Origin: Ampullimonas aquatilis
Lineage (GTDB): Bacteria > Pseudomonadota > Gammaproteobacteria > Burkholderiales > Burkholderiaceae_D
Direction: 5' to 3'
Assembly (NCBI RefSeq): GCF_049675895.1
Contig: NZ_CP183834.1
Coordinates: 806,001 to 870,000, forward strand
Length of the DNA: 64,000 nucleotides
The notes below the pieces were generated by a model, which was not told where the DNA came from, did not search any database, and worked only from the letters and a program-made list of their open reading frames with translations. Below are positions 8,199-18,700 of this stretch, one piece after another; the first letter of the stretch is position 1; every line of letters starts with the position of its first letter. The position numbers and the translations under genes were made by a program.

Positions 8199-9047
8199 AT
8201 GAACACGAAAATGAAATTGGCTGTTGCCGCTCTGGCGATGGTAGCTGCAGGTCAGGCATCTGCTGCATTGTTGGATGGTAATAATGCTGCCGGTGGTAGC
8301 CTGATTCTGAACGTTTGGGATGACGTGGCCAAAGTGTCTTACACCAAAGACCTCGGCTTCACACTGAACACATTCTTGCCAAGCAATGTAACGACTCTTG
8401 CTGCTGATGGTGGTGCTACTGGTAACAAAACACCAAGCACTGGTTTGACATCTGTTTTTGCTGGTGACAGCCTGTTTACTACAACGTTTGCTAGTTCTTC
8501 AGCGGCCAACCTCAAATGGAACGTGGTTGCCATGGACGGTGCAACTGGTGGTGTGGCTGGTGTTTCTCGCGTAGCTACCACAATCAATGGTGCAGCGCCA
8601 ACGATGAACAACAATGGCACTTTTAATGCTGGCGCTGCTTATAACAGCATGATTACTCCATTGAATGCAAGCTGGGGTTGCGGTGCTGCGACTTCTTGTG
8701 CTGTTAATGACAGTACAGTTCTTGGTTATGCCAACAAAAACTTTGGCGATACATTGAATGGTACATTGACCGGTGGTGTTGGTTCATCAGGTAATGTTGG
8801 TGATTCATTGTCTTTCTGGTACATGACTCGTACAGTTGGTTCAGGCAGTGGCCTGACTGCTGCTAACAAAACCCAGTACAAAAATGCTGCTGGTAACGCA
8901 ACATGGACATTGGCTGCTAACGGTACTTTGACTTATAGCCTGGCTGCTGAACCTGTTTCTAACGTACCTGTTCCTGGTGCGGCCCTGTTGCTCGGCTCAG
9001 GTCTGTTGGGTCTGGTTGGTGTAAGCCGTCGTAAAAACCGCGCTTAA
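8199..9047 (+). CDS. PEP-CTERM-like secreted protein with VPVPG tail
   Basis: Exported protein of about 282 residues. The start at 8199 is set by AGGAGA a few bases upstream and by a clean signal peptide (MNTKMKLAVAALAMVAAGQASA). The body is Gly/Ala/Ser/Thr/Asn rich and looks like an extracellular beta-structured protein; a Cys pair (WGCGAATSCAV) may form a disulfide. The tail is NVPVPGAALLLGSGLLG with a hydrophobic helix and SRRKNRA, nearly identical to the tail of the protein at 3933, so both should be read by the same exosortase. Codon use (GGT, GCT, AAC, CTG) looks biased toward high expression. It is controlled by the tandem CTAG-box promoters and ends at a strong terminator. Confidence 0.82.
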   Translation: MNTKMKLAVAALAMVAAGQASAALLDGNNAAGGSLILNVWDDVAKVSYTKDLGFTLNTFLPSNVTTLAADGGATGNKTPSTGLTSVFAGDSLFTTTFASSSAANLKWNVVAMDGATGGVAGVSRVATTINGAAPTMNNNGTFNAGAAYNSMITPLNASWGCGAATSCAVNDSTVLGYANKNFGDTLNGTLTGGVGSSGNVGDSLSFWYMTRTVGSGSGLTAANKTQYKNAAGNATWTLAANGTLTYSLAAEPVSNVPVPGAALLLGSGLLGLVGVSRRKNRA

Positions 9048-9057
9048 TACCATACTG

Positions 9058-9082
9058 CAGAGCGGGTTCTCCGCTCTGTTTT
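9058..9082 (+). terminator. Rho-independent terminator
   Basis: CAGAGCGG-GTTCT-CCGCTCTG is a perfect 8-bp stem with a 5-base loop, followed by TTTTA. It closes the PEP-CTERM gene. A second perfect 9-bp hairpin follows at 9116-9138 (GGTAAGGGC-TTTTA-GCCCTTACC) without a T run, in the leader region of the next gene. Confidence 0.8.
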
Positions 9083-9202
9083 AGCGCTGCTACTGCAGAT
9101 TTGCTGTTTTACCTTGGTAAGGGCTTTTAGCCCTTACCTGGGGCTCTGTTTGTCTGAATTTTGTTTGTTTACTACTCACTCACTACTGTTAAGGAGTTTC
9201 AC

Positions 9203-10618
9203 ATGAAACGCACAGCTCTCTCCGCCATGATTGGTTTGGCACTTGGTGTTACGGCTTCTTCCGCTTTTGCTTTGGCCCCTTCCGCATACAACAGCACAGC
9301 TGGTGACACACTCGACCTGTTCATCTCTGGTGCTTCAGCTCAAGATGCTGGCCTGATCAAAGCCTACGCAAAATCATTCTGTACAGCTGGTTCAATGGAT
9401 GTATATACATTCACTAACCAATCAGTCACATTGTGCACATCCGCTGTTGCTTTGACTGGCGGCAAAACTAAATTGGCTATCTTCAAAACTTCTGTTGGTG
9501 GTTCAGGTAACGGTATCGGCCCAGTTGCAGACGGTACAGCTTTGACATTCATCAGCATGGCTGCTCTGAAAGCCAACCCAGCTCTGGTGACTTCTACAGC
9601 TACGGTTGCTTCTACCACTGGCCTGCCAGCTTACACAACCCACGCTGTTGCTACAACAGCTACACAAACTGCCGTGCCTAAAGCCGGTCTGTCAGATGTT
9701 GAGCCAGCATTGCTCGGCGGTACACCAGCGCAAGTCGCCAAGTTGACTGTTCAGTCACCCAACGCCTTGTTGATGGCGGTGCCAGTTACATTAAAAATCC
9801 GTAACGCCTTGCAAGCCAAAGAAGGCCTGACAGTGGGTTCAGAAACTGAAGCCAATATGCCTAACCTGACCAAAACCCAATTGTCCGGTATCTACACTGG
9901 CCAGATCACTAACTGGTCACAACTCGGTTTGACAGTGACTGATGACAATATCTATGTGGCTCGTCGTGTTGGCACATCCGGTACACAAAAAGCTTATGAC
10001 ATCTATTTTACTGGCGCTGCCTGTACTGGTGGTGTGGCCAGTTTTGTGGCCATTAACGATGGTGGCACATGTGGTGCTGGTACAGTGAACGAAGGTTCCG
10101 GTTCTGGTAACGTGACTGCTTGCCTGACAACACTCGATGGCGCCAGCAAAGGCGGCGTTGGTGTATTGTCTTCCGAGTTTGTTCCGGTTGATCCGGTTGC
10201 TGGTACCCAGGTTGCCGGTAACAATGCTTACCGTTTTGTCAAAATCAATGGTGCAGCACCTACTCTGTTGAACGCAGTTGAAGGTAAATACGACTTGTAC
10301 GTTGAAACTTCATACCAGTTCCGTAGCAACATTACTGGTAATGATCTGACAATCCTGTCTGGCATTCCAGCCAAACTGGGTGACCCAACTGTGATCGATG
10401 ACATCGACAACGGTCTGGTTCAGTTCTGGGGTCGTTCAGGTCTGTTGGCTCTGCCATCAAACGGCTATACACCAGTTGCTGCTTCTGGCGCCACTATCAG
10501 CTCTGCTGATATCACTGCCAATCCAGTGCATACACACACAAAATCACCAAACGGTTCGCCAAACAACTGCCAGGTTGCTTTGCCAATCGCCAACACTGAC
10601 TTGTTCAAACAGCCTTAA
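9203..10618 (+). CDS. PstS-like periplasmic/extracellular substrate-binding protein
   Basis: Exported protein of about 471 residues. ATG 9203 follows AAGGAG and begins a signal peptide cut after AFA. The fold is the phosphate-binding-protein type: NLTKTQLSGIYTGQITNWSQLG is the PstS-family signature region, with an SGTQKAYDIYF segment after it. Cysteines are spread through the protein. No PstC, PstA or PstB gene is near, so an uptake role is not supported by context; such proteins can be secreted to the surface. Codon bias suggests high expression. A frameshifted paralogue lies at 23064-24480 on the other strand. It lies between a PEP-CTERM gene and the two-partner secretion genes and has its own terminator. 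Confidence 0.7.
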   Translation: MKRTALSAMIGLALGVTASSAFALAPSAYNSTAGDTLDLFISGASAQDAGLIKAYAKSFCTAGSMDVYTFTNQSVTLCTSAVALTGGKTKLAIFKTSVGGSGNGIGPVADGTALTFISMAALKANPALVTSTATVASTTGLPAYTTHAVATTATQTAVPKAGLSDVEPALLGGTPAQVAKLTVQSPNALLMAVPVTLKIRNALQAKEGLTVGSETEANMPNLTKTQLSGIYTGQITNWSQLGLTVTDDNIYVARRVGTSGTQKAYDIYFTGAACTGGVASFVAINDGGTCGAGTVNEGSGSGNVTACLTTLDGASKGGVGVLSSEFVPVDPVAGTQVAGNNAYRFVKINGAAPTLLNAVEGKYDLYVETSYQFRSNITGNDLTILSGIPAKLGDPTVIDDIDNGLVQFWGRSGLLALPSNGYTPVAASGATISSADITANPVHTHTKSPNGSPNNCQVALPIANTDLFKQP

Positions 10619-11044
10619 TGTTTGATGGTTGGATTTGATCGTTAGCGAGCGCAATGCTCGTCAACAAAAAAATCAGATCATGTGATGAAAGCCGAAACCT
10701 CAGGGTTTCGGCTTTTTTATACTGGGGTGATGTATTTTTAAAACCTATTTATTAACGCACTGTATGGATTAATTATTAGGCATACTCCTTTATCTATCCT
10801 ATTTATGGCTGGTTTATTGGTAGGTTGCATTGATTCGGCGAATGAATCAAACCGCAGCATCCAGTGTTGTAAAAATTGAATACTTCAATATGACCATATG
10901 GCTAACTATATGATTGGTTGAATCAGCGAGTCAGCCAACTCGTTAAATCTTGTGGCATCGCCAACAAGTTGTGACTTTGACAAATGGGTGTCACAAATAA
11001 TTTGCACAATTGCCAGTTCTCTTGAATAAGCCTGTCTGAACTGG
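10619..11044. other. Intergenic region before tpsB
   Basis: About 425 bases. The first part has the terminator of the PstS-like gene. The rest is AT-rich and no gene is seen. TGTCAC at 10989 stands 10 bases before CACAAT (11005), which could be a promoter for the TpsB gene, but no CTAG box accompanies it. A short inverted repeat CATAT/ATATG surrounds 10895-10912. Confidence 0.4.
10691..10718 (+). terminator. Rho-independent terminator
   Basis: GCCGAAACC-TCAG-GGTTTCGGC, a perfect 9-bp stem with a 4-base loop, followed directly by six T. It ends the PstS-like gene transcript about 70 bases after its stop codon. Confidence 0.9.
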
Positions 11045-12691
11045 ATGAACTTCTTGACCACTTTACCTATATTCTTGATTCGCGCTCGCCACATTGTTTG
11101 TGTATTGATGATGTTGCAGGTGCTGCCTGTTTTGGCGCAATCTAATGCGGCACCAGCGGCTCCTCCCGCGGCTGCGCCTGAAACCAAAAAGGAAAACGTT
11201 CCGACCTTCAATTTGTTTGAATTTGAAATTGATGGCAACACTGTGCTTGACCCCAGCATCATCGAAAAGACGGTGGATCCTTTTTTGGGTGGCGGTAAAA
11301 CTTTTGAGGATGTGGAAGCGGCACGCGTTGCACTGGAAAAAGCCTATCGGGATGCCGGGTTTGGCACGGTATTGGTCGATATTCCTCCACAAAAGGTCAA
11401 GGATGGTGTTGTCAGGTTGCAAGTCACCGAGGGGGGTGTTAGCAAGCTGTCGATATTGGGTGCCAAATATTATTCTCAGGAAAAAATTATTGAAAAGGTG
11501 CCGGGTCTGGCACCGGGCCAGGTGCCCAACTTTACCGAAGTACAAAAGCAATTAGGTACGGTGAATCGTTCGCAAGACCGGATTGTCACGCCCATCTTCA
11601 GGCCCGGTAAAAAAGAAGGCACCACCGAAGTGGACCTGGCGGTGCAAGACCAGTTGCCCGTTCATGGCAGCGTGGAATTGAATAACCGTTATACCGCGCA
11701 TACAACTCATCCACGCTTGACCGGTTCTTTGCGGTACGACAATCTCTTTCAAAGAGAGCATAGTCTGTCTTTGACTTATCAGATGTCGCCCAATCGGCTG
11801 GATGATATGAAGGTATGGGTGGCTAGTTATGCCATCCCTATGGAAGATCAATATCTGGTGATGTCGGCCATCAAATCCAATAGCACTTCACCAACAGGTA
11901 TTACAGGTTCCAATGTATTTGGTAAGGGTAATATTTTTAGTGTGCGCGATATCATTCAGATTGATCAGGATATTGATCTGAAGATGTCGCAGTCACTTAC
12001 CCTTGGCGTCGACTATAAAGACCTGGATGAAGCCTTGTTCTTTGGTTCTACCGATCCGACATTGACACCGGTTCGATACTTGCCCATTACGCTGGATTAT
12101 CAAGGTATTAAAGATGATGCCAATGGACGCTGGCAGTGGGGTGGTGGTTTTACCTCCGCGTTTGGCCGATTTTTTAGTGAAGATTCGCAGTTTGACGACA
12201 AACGATTCAAGGGACGCAGCAGCTTCTTTGCATTCAGATTTAATTTTTCACGCCTGGAAAAACTGTCCAAGGATTATGCCTTATTCGCCAAGGTGGATGG
12301 CCAGTTATCGGGGCAGCCTTTAATTGCCAGTGAACTGTTTATGGTGGGCGGTGCGGAGAGCGTACGAGGTTATCTGGAATCCAGTGCCGGGGGTGATTCA
12401 GGTGTACATGGCACCCTGGAACTACGCTCCCCCAATCTGCTGACGGGCAATCATCCCTGGCTGAAATCAGTGAGCTGGCAGGCATTTATTGATGCGGCGT
12501 CTGTCAAGATCAATGATCCACTGCCACAACAAAGCGGTAGCCATCAATTATGGAGCGCCGGTGTTGGCCTGCGCCTTAATGCCCAAAAGCAATTCAGTTT
12601 ATCCCTCGATCTGGCGCGCCCCATGCGCGATACCGTCAATACCAAAGCTGGCGATGTATTCCTGCATGCCCGCGGTTTGTTTGAGTTTTAA
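11045..12691 (+). CDS. TpsB two-partner secretion transporter (FhaC/ShlB family)
   Basis: Outer membrane protein of about 548 residues that exports the TpsA protein encoded next to it. A hydrophobic leader ending near VLAQS is followed by an Ala/Pro linker. POTRA 1 covers about residues 53-130 (FNLFEFEIDGNTVLDP) and POTRA 2 about 131-205 (VSKLSILGAKYYSQEKI). Then comes a 16-strand-type barrel with VELNNRYT, the conserved VGGAESVRGY of the L6 loop, and a C-terminal aromatic strand end (LFEF). These match the family in order and length. No strong ribosome binding site precedes ATG 11045; an ATG pair at about 11108 is an alternative but would shorten the leader. The gene ends just before the TpsA start. 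Confidence 0.9.
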   Translation: MNFLTTLPIFLIRARHIVCVLMMLQVLPVLAQSNAAPAAPPAAAPETKKENVPTFNLFEFEIDGNTVLDPSIIEKTVDPFLGGGKTFEDVEAARVALEKAYRDAGFGTVLVDIPPQKVKDGVVRLQVTEGGVSKLSILGAKYYSQEKIIEKVPGLAPGQVPNFTEVQKQLGTVNRSQDRIVTPIFRPGKKEGTTEVDLAVQDQLPVHGSVELNNRYTAHTTHPRLTGSLRYDNLFQREHSLSLTYQMSPNRLDDMKVWVASYAIPMEDQYLVMSAIKSNSTSPTGITGSNVFGKGNIFSVRDIIQIDQDIDLKMSQSLTLGVDYKDLDEALFFGSTDPTLTPVRYLPITLDYQGIKDDANGRWQWGGGFTSAFGRFFSEDSQFDDKRFKGRSSFFAFRFNFSRLEKLSKDYALFAKVDGQLSGQPLIASELFMVGGAESVRGYLESSAGGDSGVHGTLELRSPNLLTGNHPWLKSVSWQAFIDAASVKINDPLPQQSGSHQLWSAGVGLRLNAQKQFSLSLDLARPMRDTVNTKAGDVFLHARGLFEF

Positions 12692-12700
12692 GGAGTGATG

Positions 12701-15700
12701 ATGCGTACTACTAAAAAGCACTTGAAATCGTCCTATCTGCCTACTCAAAAGCAATCACTGGTTGCACAAACAGCGTTGCCAAGAGCCAGTGCCAGTGTGA
12801 TTGCTTTGGCATCCATTGGTGTACTGGCCACGGTGTCACCCAGCTCAGTGTGGGCGGTGCAGCCGGGTGCCATTTTGCCTAACGGTACGATTCCAGTATT
12901 GCGTGGTGTGGCCAATGGTCAGGCAGCTTATTCCTTTGTGCCTAATGCGGGTGGCGGTCAGTCGGCCACTATTTATCAAACTTCGCCCAATGTCATCATC
13001 AATTGGGACAGTTTCAATATTGATAAAAACAGTAGCGTGCATTTTGATCAGCAAGGTCATGCTACCTGGGCGGCACTCAACCGGATTTTTGATAAAGACC
13101 CGTCCATCATTCAAGGCAAGTTGACCGCTGATGGCCAGATCTATCTGATCAACCAGAACGGTATCTTGTTTGACAAGGGTAGCCAGATCAATGTGGGTGC
13201 CTTGTATGCTTCAACGCTCAATATTACCAATGAGCGGTTTTTGAAGGGGGTACCAACTAGGAAGGCGCAGGATTTGGATAGGTCTCCGATGTTTGAGGGA
13301 GGCTATGACAACGACGGTAAGCCGACAGCATCACCAGCAACCACCGCTGGAATCAGGGTTGGTGAATTTGGTGAGGGCGCAGGACCATCAATCAGCTCAA
13401 TCCAGGGTGGTGCGATTGTCATGCTGGCTCCAATGGTCAAAAATGTCAGTGGTGTGATTACTTCACCCGATGGTCAAGTGATTCTTGCAGCGGGCAACAG
13501 GGCTTTTTTATACCTTAATGATGCTGATTTGTCTGGGCCGGCTGCTGTTGAGCAGAACAAGCTGCGCGGCATGATCGTCGAGGTGCAGGCTGGAGAAGGT
13601 GATGTCAATGTGACCAGTCTGATCCAGAACATGGGCACAATTTCGGCTGATCGCGGTAATGTGACCTTGGCTGGCTTGATGATCAATCAGAGTGGGCGAG
13701 TCTCTGCATCGAGTGCCGCACTTCAAAATGGTTCGGTATTTTTACAAGCCAGAACCGGTGGGGAGTTTTCTGGTGCCGGTAAATATGGTCGTCTGAATCT
13801 GACCAAAGACAGCGTGACAGAAACGCCTTTGGACAAATCGGATACAACAGCCTTGACCGAGGATCAAAAATACTATAACCCCAATGATCCTAATGCCAAT
13901 GATTATCGAGGCTATATCAAGGCTGAAGCCAATGTGATTTATCATCAAGGTCAGATGATTGCCCGTGGCGGCAATATTAGTCTGTCTGCCAAAAAGAATG
14001 CCGACGATCCCACCGCCGTCCCAAGAATTTATCTGGATAAGGGCAGCAAGATTGACGCTTCAGGGAATTGGGTTGATCTGAGTTATGACAGTAATTTTGT
14101 GACGATTCCGGTTACATCGACTGAACTCAAAGATTCGCCCGATCAAAAAGTAGGTGCGCTGAAGGGACAGAAAGTCACCATTGATTTGCGTAAAGGCAGC
14201 ACGGTGCTGGATGTTTCTGCTTATCAGGCGGGCCGTAAACGTACTGTCCAGGAAAAGGCTGCAGCAGGTGGCACAATTACCCTGGATTCCGAAGGAGACA
14301 TCATTGCGCGACCTGATTCAGTCGTGGATGTTTCAGGAGGGGGATATCGCTATTCGGGCGGTGTTTCCCAGGCTTCACGGCTGATCGGTGCCGATGGGCA
14401 AAGCTATGATATTGCAACAGCGCCCAAGGATCTTAAATATTTGGGTATCAGAGATAGTTTTACCCGTACCTACAAGCGTTGGGGACAGACCGAAACATTC
14501 AAAAAGCTGAATGGTGGTTTTGGTGTGACGGAATCTGCTTACGTCGAAGGCAAGCCGGGTGGTGAGCTGCATCTGACCGCATTAAGAGGCATGGTGCTGG
14601 ATGGCAATCTGTATGGTGGCGCCACTGCCGGTATGCTGCAGATGGCCAATGCGCCTCGTGCAGGCTATCTGGAACTTGGCCATTATGATGCGACGGACCC
14701 TACAAAACAGAAAATGGTCAATAACGTCAGCATTACTGCTGCGCCGCAAGACACACTCGGTGATGATTTTCAGATTGACTCTATTTTGGCCGACAAGGCT
14801 GTCGCTAACCTTCAGATTGCCAGAACGCTGTTTCCTGCCAGTCAACAGACGGGTACTGGTGACTATAAACAGAATGGTTTTGATAATGTAGAAATTAATG
14901 CCAACGGTAAATTGACGATTGGCAGTGATGTCCAGATCAATGCACCTCTCGCTTCAACTTTGACACTTCGTGCGACTCAAATTGATGTGGCTGGAAAAAT
15001 CAATGCGCCTGCAGGCAATGTCAAACTGGAATCGATTAATGCTGGTGCTCGTCCAGCGGATTTAACACGTGGTGTGCAACTTCGCCAGGGTGCTGAAATC
15101 TCTACCAAAGGCGTCTGGATTAATCAAAACGGTGTGGCTGGGGCAACTGTTGGGCAGATCATGCCAAGTGCGTTTGATAGCGTGGATCGAAGTGATAATG
15201 CTAATTCCATTATTGCCAGCAATGCACTCAATGGTGGCTCGGTTGAGTTGAATTCAAATGGCACACAATTGATCACTGAAGCAGGCTCCAAAATTGATGT
15301 GTCTGGCGGTGCCAAACTGAGTTCCAGTGGCAAGGTGACTGCTGGATCAGCAGGTAAGATCACATTGAAGACGGGTTCTGGCCTACAGTCTGGTGATACT
15401 GGTTTTGATGCCGTTAAAGACTATAAGAATCAATTAGATGGTACTTTATTAGCTTATGGCCTTACTAATGGTGGCAAGTTGGTCATAGAGACTAATTCAG
15501 TCAATATCGGTAATAGTGGTGATACCAGTGCTGAGCTTAATCTCAAGCCGGAATTCTTTCAGCAAGGGGGTTTTAGCTCATACGATATCAAGGGTAAAAC
15601 AAAACTTACCATCGAAAATAATTCGGTGCTTCATCCTCAGCAAAAAAACTGGGTGATTGATAATCAAAAATCCAGGGTTTTGGCATCGGGTGAAGACCTT

Positions 15701-18700
15701 GCTTCGATTACATCGGTCAGTACACTGACCGATGATCAGCGCAAGGCAACCAGTATTGCACTGCGTTCAACGGGTAGGACGACTCTCAATGAAACAGCGC
15801 AGTATGCTTCTTTAACATTGCCAACCAATTCAACCATTGTGACAGATCCACTTGCTGCTGTGACGCTTGAATCACAGGGCAATATGTTGATTCAGGGGAA
15901 AATCATTGCGCCAGGTGGCAATGTTGAGCTTAAAGTAAATGGTACTCAAAATATAGAGCGTCTCACGTCTGATTTAACCTTGGATGAGACGTCAAAAATT
16001 CTGACGAATGGCACCTATATCGCCAAGCCGGATGATCGCGGTTTGTTATTGGGTACCGTGACAAATGGTGGTTCGGTGACGCTCAATACCGCACTAACAA
16101 AAATTCATACTAAAGCTGGGTCTGTAATCGATGTAAGTGGGACCTCACAATTACTCGATGTTAAGCAGAATGATGTGGCACAGAGCTATGTCAGAAAAAC
16201 AGTGACCAGTGATGCGGGTAGTGTCACGATTAAATCCAATGATCAGACAGATTTACGGGGTGACATCATAGGTAAGGGGCAAGGACAAAGTGCCGGTGGT
16301 AGCTTTGACCTGCAATTTAATAGCCGTAATGATGATCCATTGCAACTTGTTGTTCCAAAAAATAGTCGCATTGTTGTGACTGACGCTTCGTCAGTTGCCA
16401 AAGCCGACAATACTCAAGATACATTGTTCAACCCAGAAAAAATTGCTCAGAATGGGTTTGATAAACTGCGTCTTCAAGCTGAAAGCAGTATTGCATTCCA
16501 AAAGGATGCGAGTTTGCAATTCAAACGGGGTATCACGTTGGATAGTACTGCCCTGGATATTCAAAATGAACAGACTACAGTGAATCTTCAAGGTAGTACA
16601 GTAACTCTTGGTAATACTCTAAATGGAAATCGCATTGTCACGGCAGAATCAAATGCAGTAATTGGTGGCGTAACACTGCCGATCGCGACCCGTGCTGGTT
16701 CTGGAAAACTGAATATTTCAGCCAATAATGTCGATTTGGTGGGCAGTGTAACGGTGAATGGTGTCAGCGAAACCAATATTCAAAGTGCCAATGATATCCG
16801 TTTGGTAGGCCGACAAATTAATGAAGGTGGTAGGGACTATCAAGGTGGCTTGACGAGTGAAGGCAATATCAATTTGTTGGCAGCGCAGGTATATCCAGTT
16901 ACCCAGTCAAGCTATAACATTGCAGTTAAAAAAGTGACTGACACGAATGACACGACGGGTACTCCGATAGATGGGAGCGTTATTAAAATCACGGGTAATG
17001 GCAGCAACCGTGGCGAAGTTTTGTCTGTCGGTGGCAAAGTCGTGTTGAGTGCTGAAAATATTATTCAATCTGGTGTGATTAAAGCACCACTCGGTACGAT
17101 TGAATTGCGTGCGGATAAAAACCTTGAACTAAGTAGTAACAGCATCACTTCGGTGTCTGCTAATGGCAGTGTCATTCCTTACGGTACGACTCAGGCTGGT
17201 GTGACATGGCTTGATTTGAATGCAATACCAGAAAAGAAAATTAGTTTGTCTGGTAAATCTATCAATCAGAAATCAGGTGCTGTTGTTGATATTTCTGGCG
17301 GCGGGGATATTCAGGCAGTCGAATTTGTGACAGGTTCTGGTGGTAGCAAGGACACACTGATCCAGCCCAATACTTATGCGATCATGCCCAAGTCTCTGCT
17401 GAGTTCGTTACCAGTTGATCCTGATTACAGCATTACCAGCAGCGGTTCTGCGATTGCAGCTAACTCGCCCTACAACGCCATTCACCTCAGCGCTGGCAGT
17501 GGCGTCCCCGCAGGCGACTATATTCTCTTGCCGGGCCGTTATGCCCTGTTGCCAGGTGCCTATATGGTTCAGTTGCAAACCGGTTCGACGTATAGCGCAT
17601 TAAAAGCAGGTCAGACAGTTAATTTGCGCAATGGTCAAACGGTGGTCAGTGGTTATTTGACGGTGGCAGGTACGGATATTCGTCAATCACAACCGATTGG
17701 TGTGATTGTGCGGCCGGGTAGTGCGGCTAAAACCGAGTCTGATTACAACATCAATAACGGTAATGAGTTTTTCACCAAGCTGGCAACACAAAATCGTGTC
17801 ACGGTACCGCGTTTACCTAATGACGGTGGCAAGTTAAGTATTGCTGCCACCGATGCGCTGACTTTAAACGGTACCTTTAATACCAACCCGGCCAACGAAA
17901 AAGCGCAGTTGGCCCAAGTGGATATCAGTGGTCAGGACAACCGTATTGCGGTGGTTGATAAGGTTGGAAGAACCGACATTGCCAGTGATTATTTGCAACT
18001 GGAAGCGAGCAGTCTCTCGCATCTGAATGCCAGTTTGTTGATTGGTGGTACGCGCAGTGATGCCACCGATGCCACGGTAGTCACGGCTCAGTCCAAAGAA
18101 GTGTTGGTGACGAATAACGATGCCAGCAAATTGCAGGCACCCGAATTGTTGCTGGCTGCCAAAGAAAATATCACCGTTAAAAGTGGCAGTGTGTTGAGTG
18201 GTAGCGGCACCAAAGCCGGTAACTCGCGCAATATCAAGACCGATGCCAATAGCGCATTAATCAGATTGGCCAATAATGATCAGGTCACGGTTGATCGTGG
18301 CAGCAATAGCGGTGGTGGTGCCGGGCTAGTGGTGGTGGAAGAAGGGGCAACGCTGGCTGCTGATAAATCTCTATTGATTGATGCCACACAAAATACCCAG
18401 TTCAAAGGCAATCTGAATGTCCAAAGCGGTGGCGCGGTGTCATTGGCTTCCAGCAAGGTGAGTGTGGGTGAGACTGATGGCGTAACTGGTATTGATGATG
18501 GTCTGGTGCTGTCCAATACGCAGCTCGCCAATCTGAATAGTCTCGACACGGTAACGTTGAAGAGCTATGGCAGTGTAGATTTATACGGCAACACTCAATT
18601 GGGCAGCAGTGCACTCAATAATCTGAGTTTGGATAGCGGTGCCCTGGTGGCTAAAACCGGTGGCAGTGGTGGTGCAGCCAATAGCCAGATTACGGCATCC

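Noticed and set aside
10989..11010. TGTCAC-N10-CACAAT before tpsB as a further member of the promoter class
   Set aside because: No CTAG box at the fixed distance and a poor -10; TGTCAY occurs by chance often enough.
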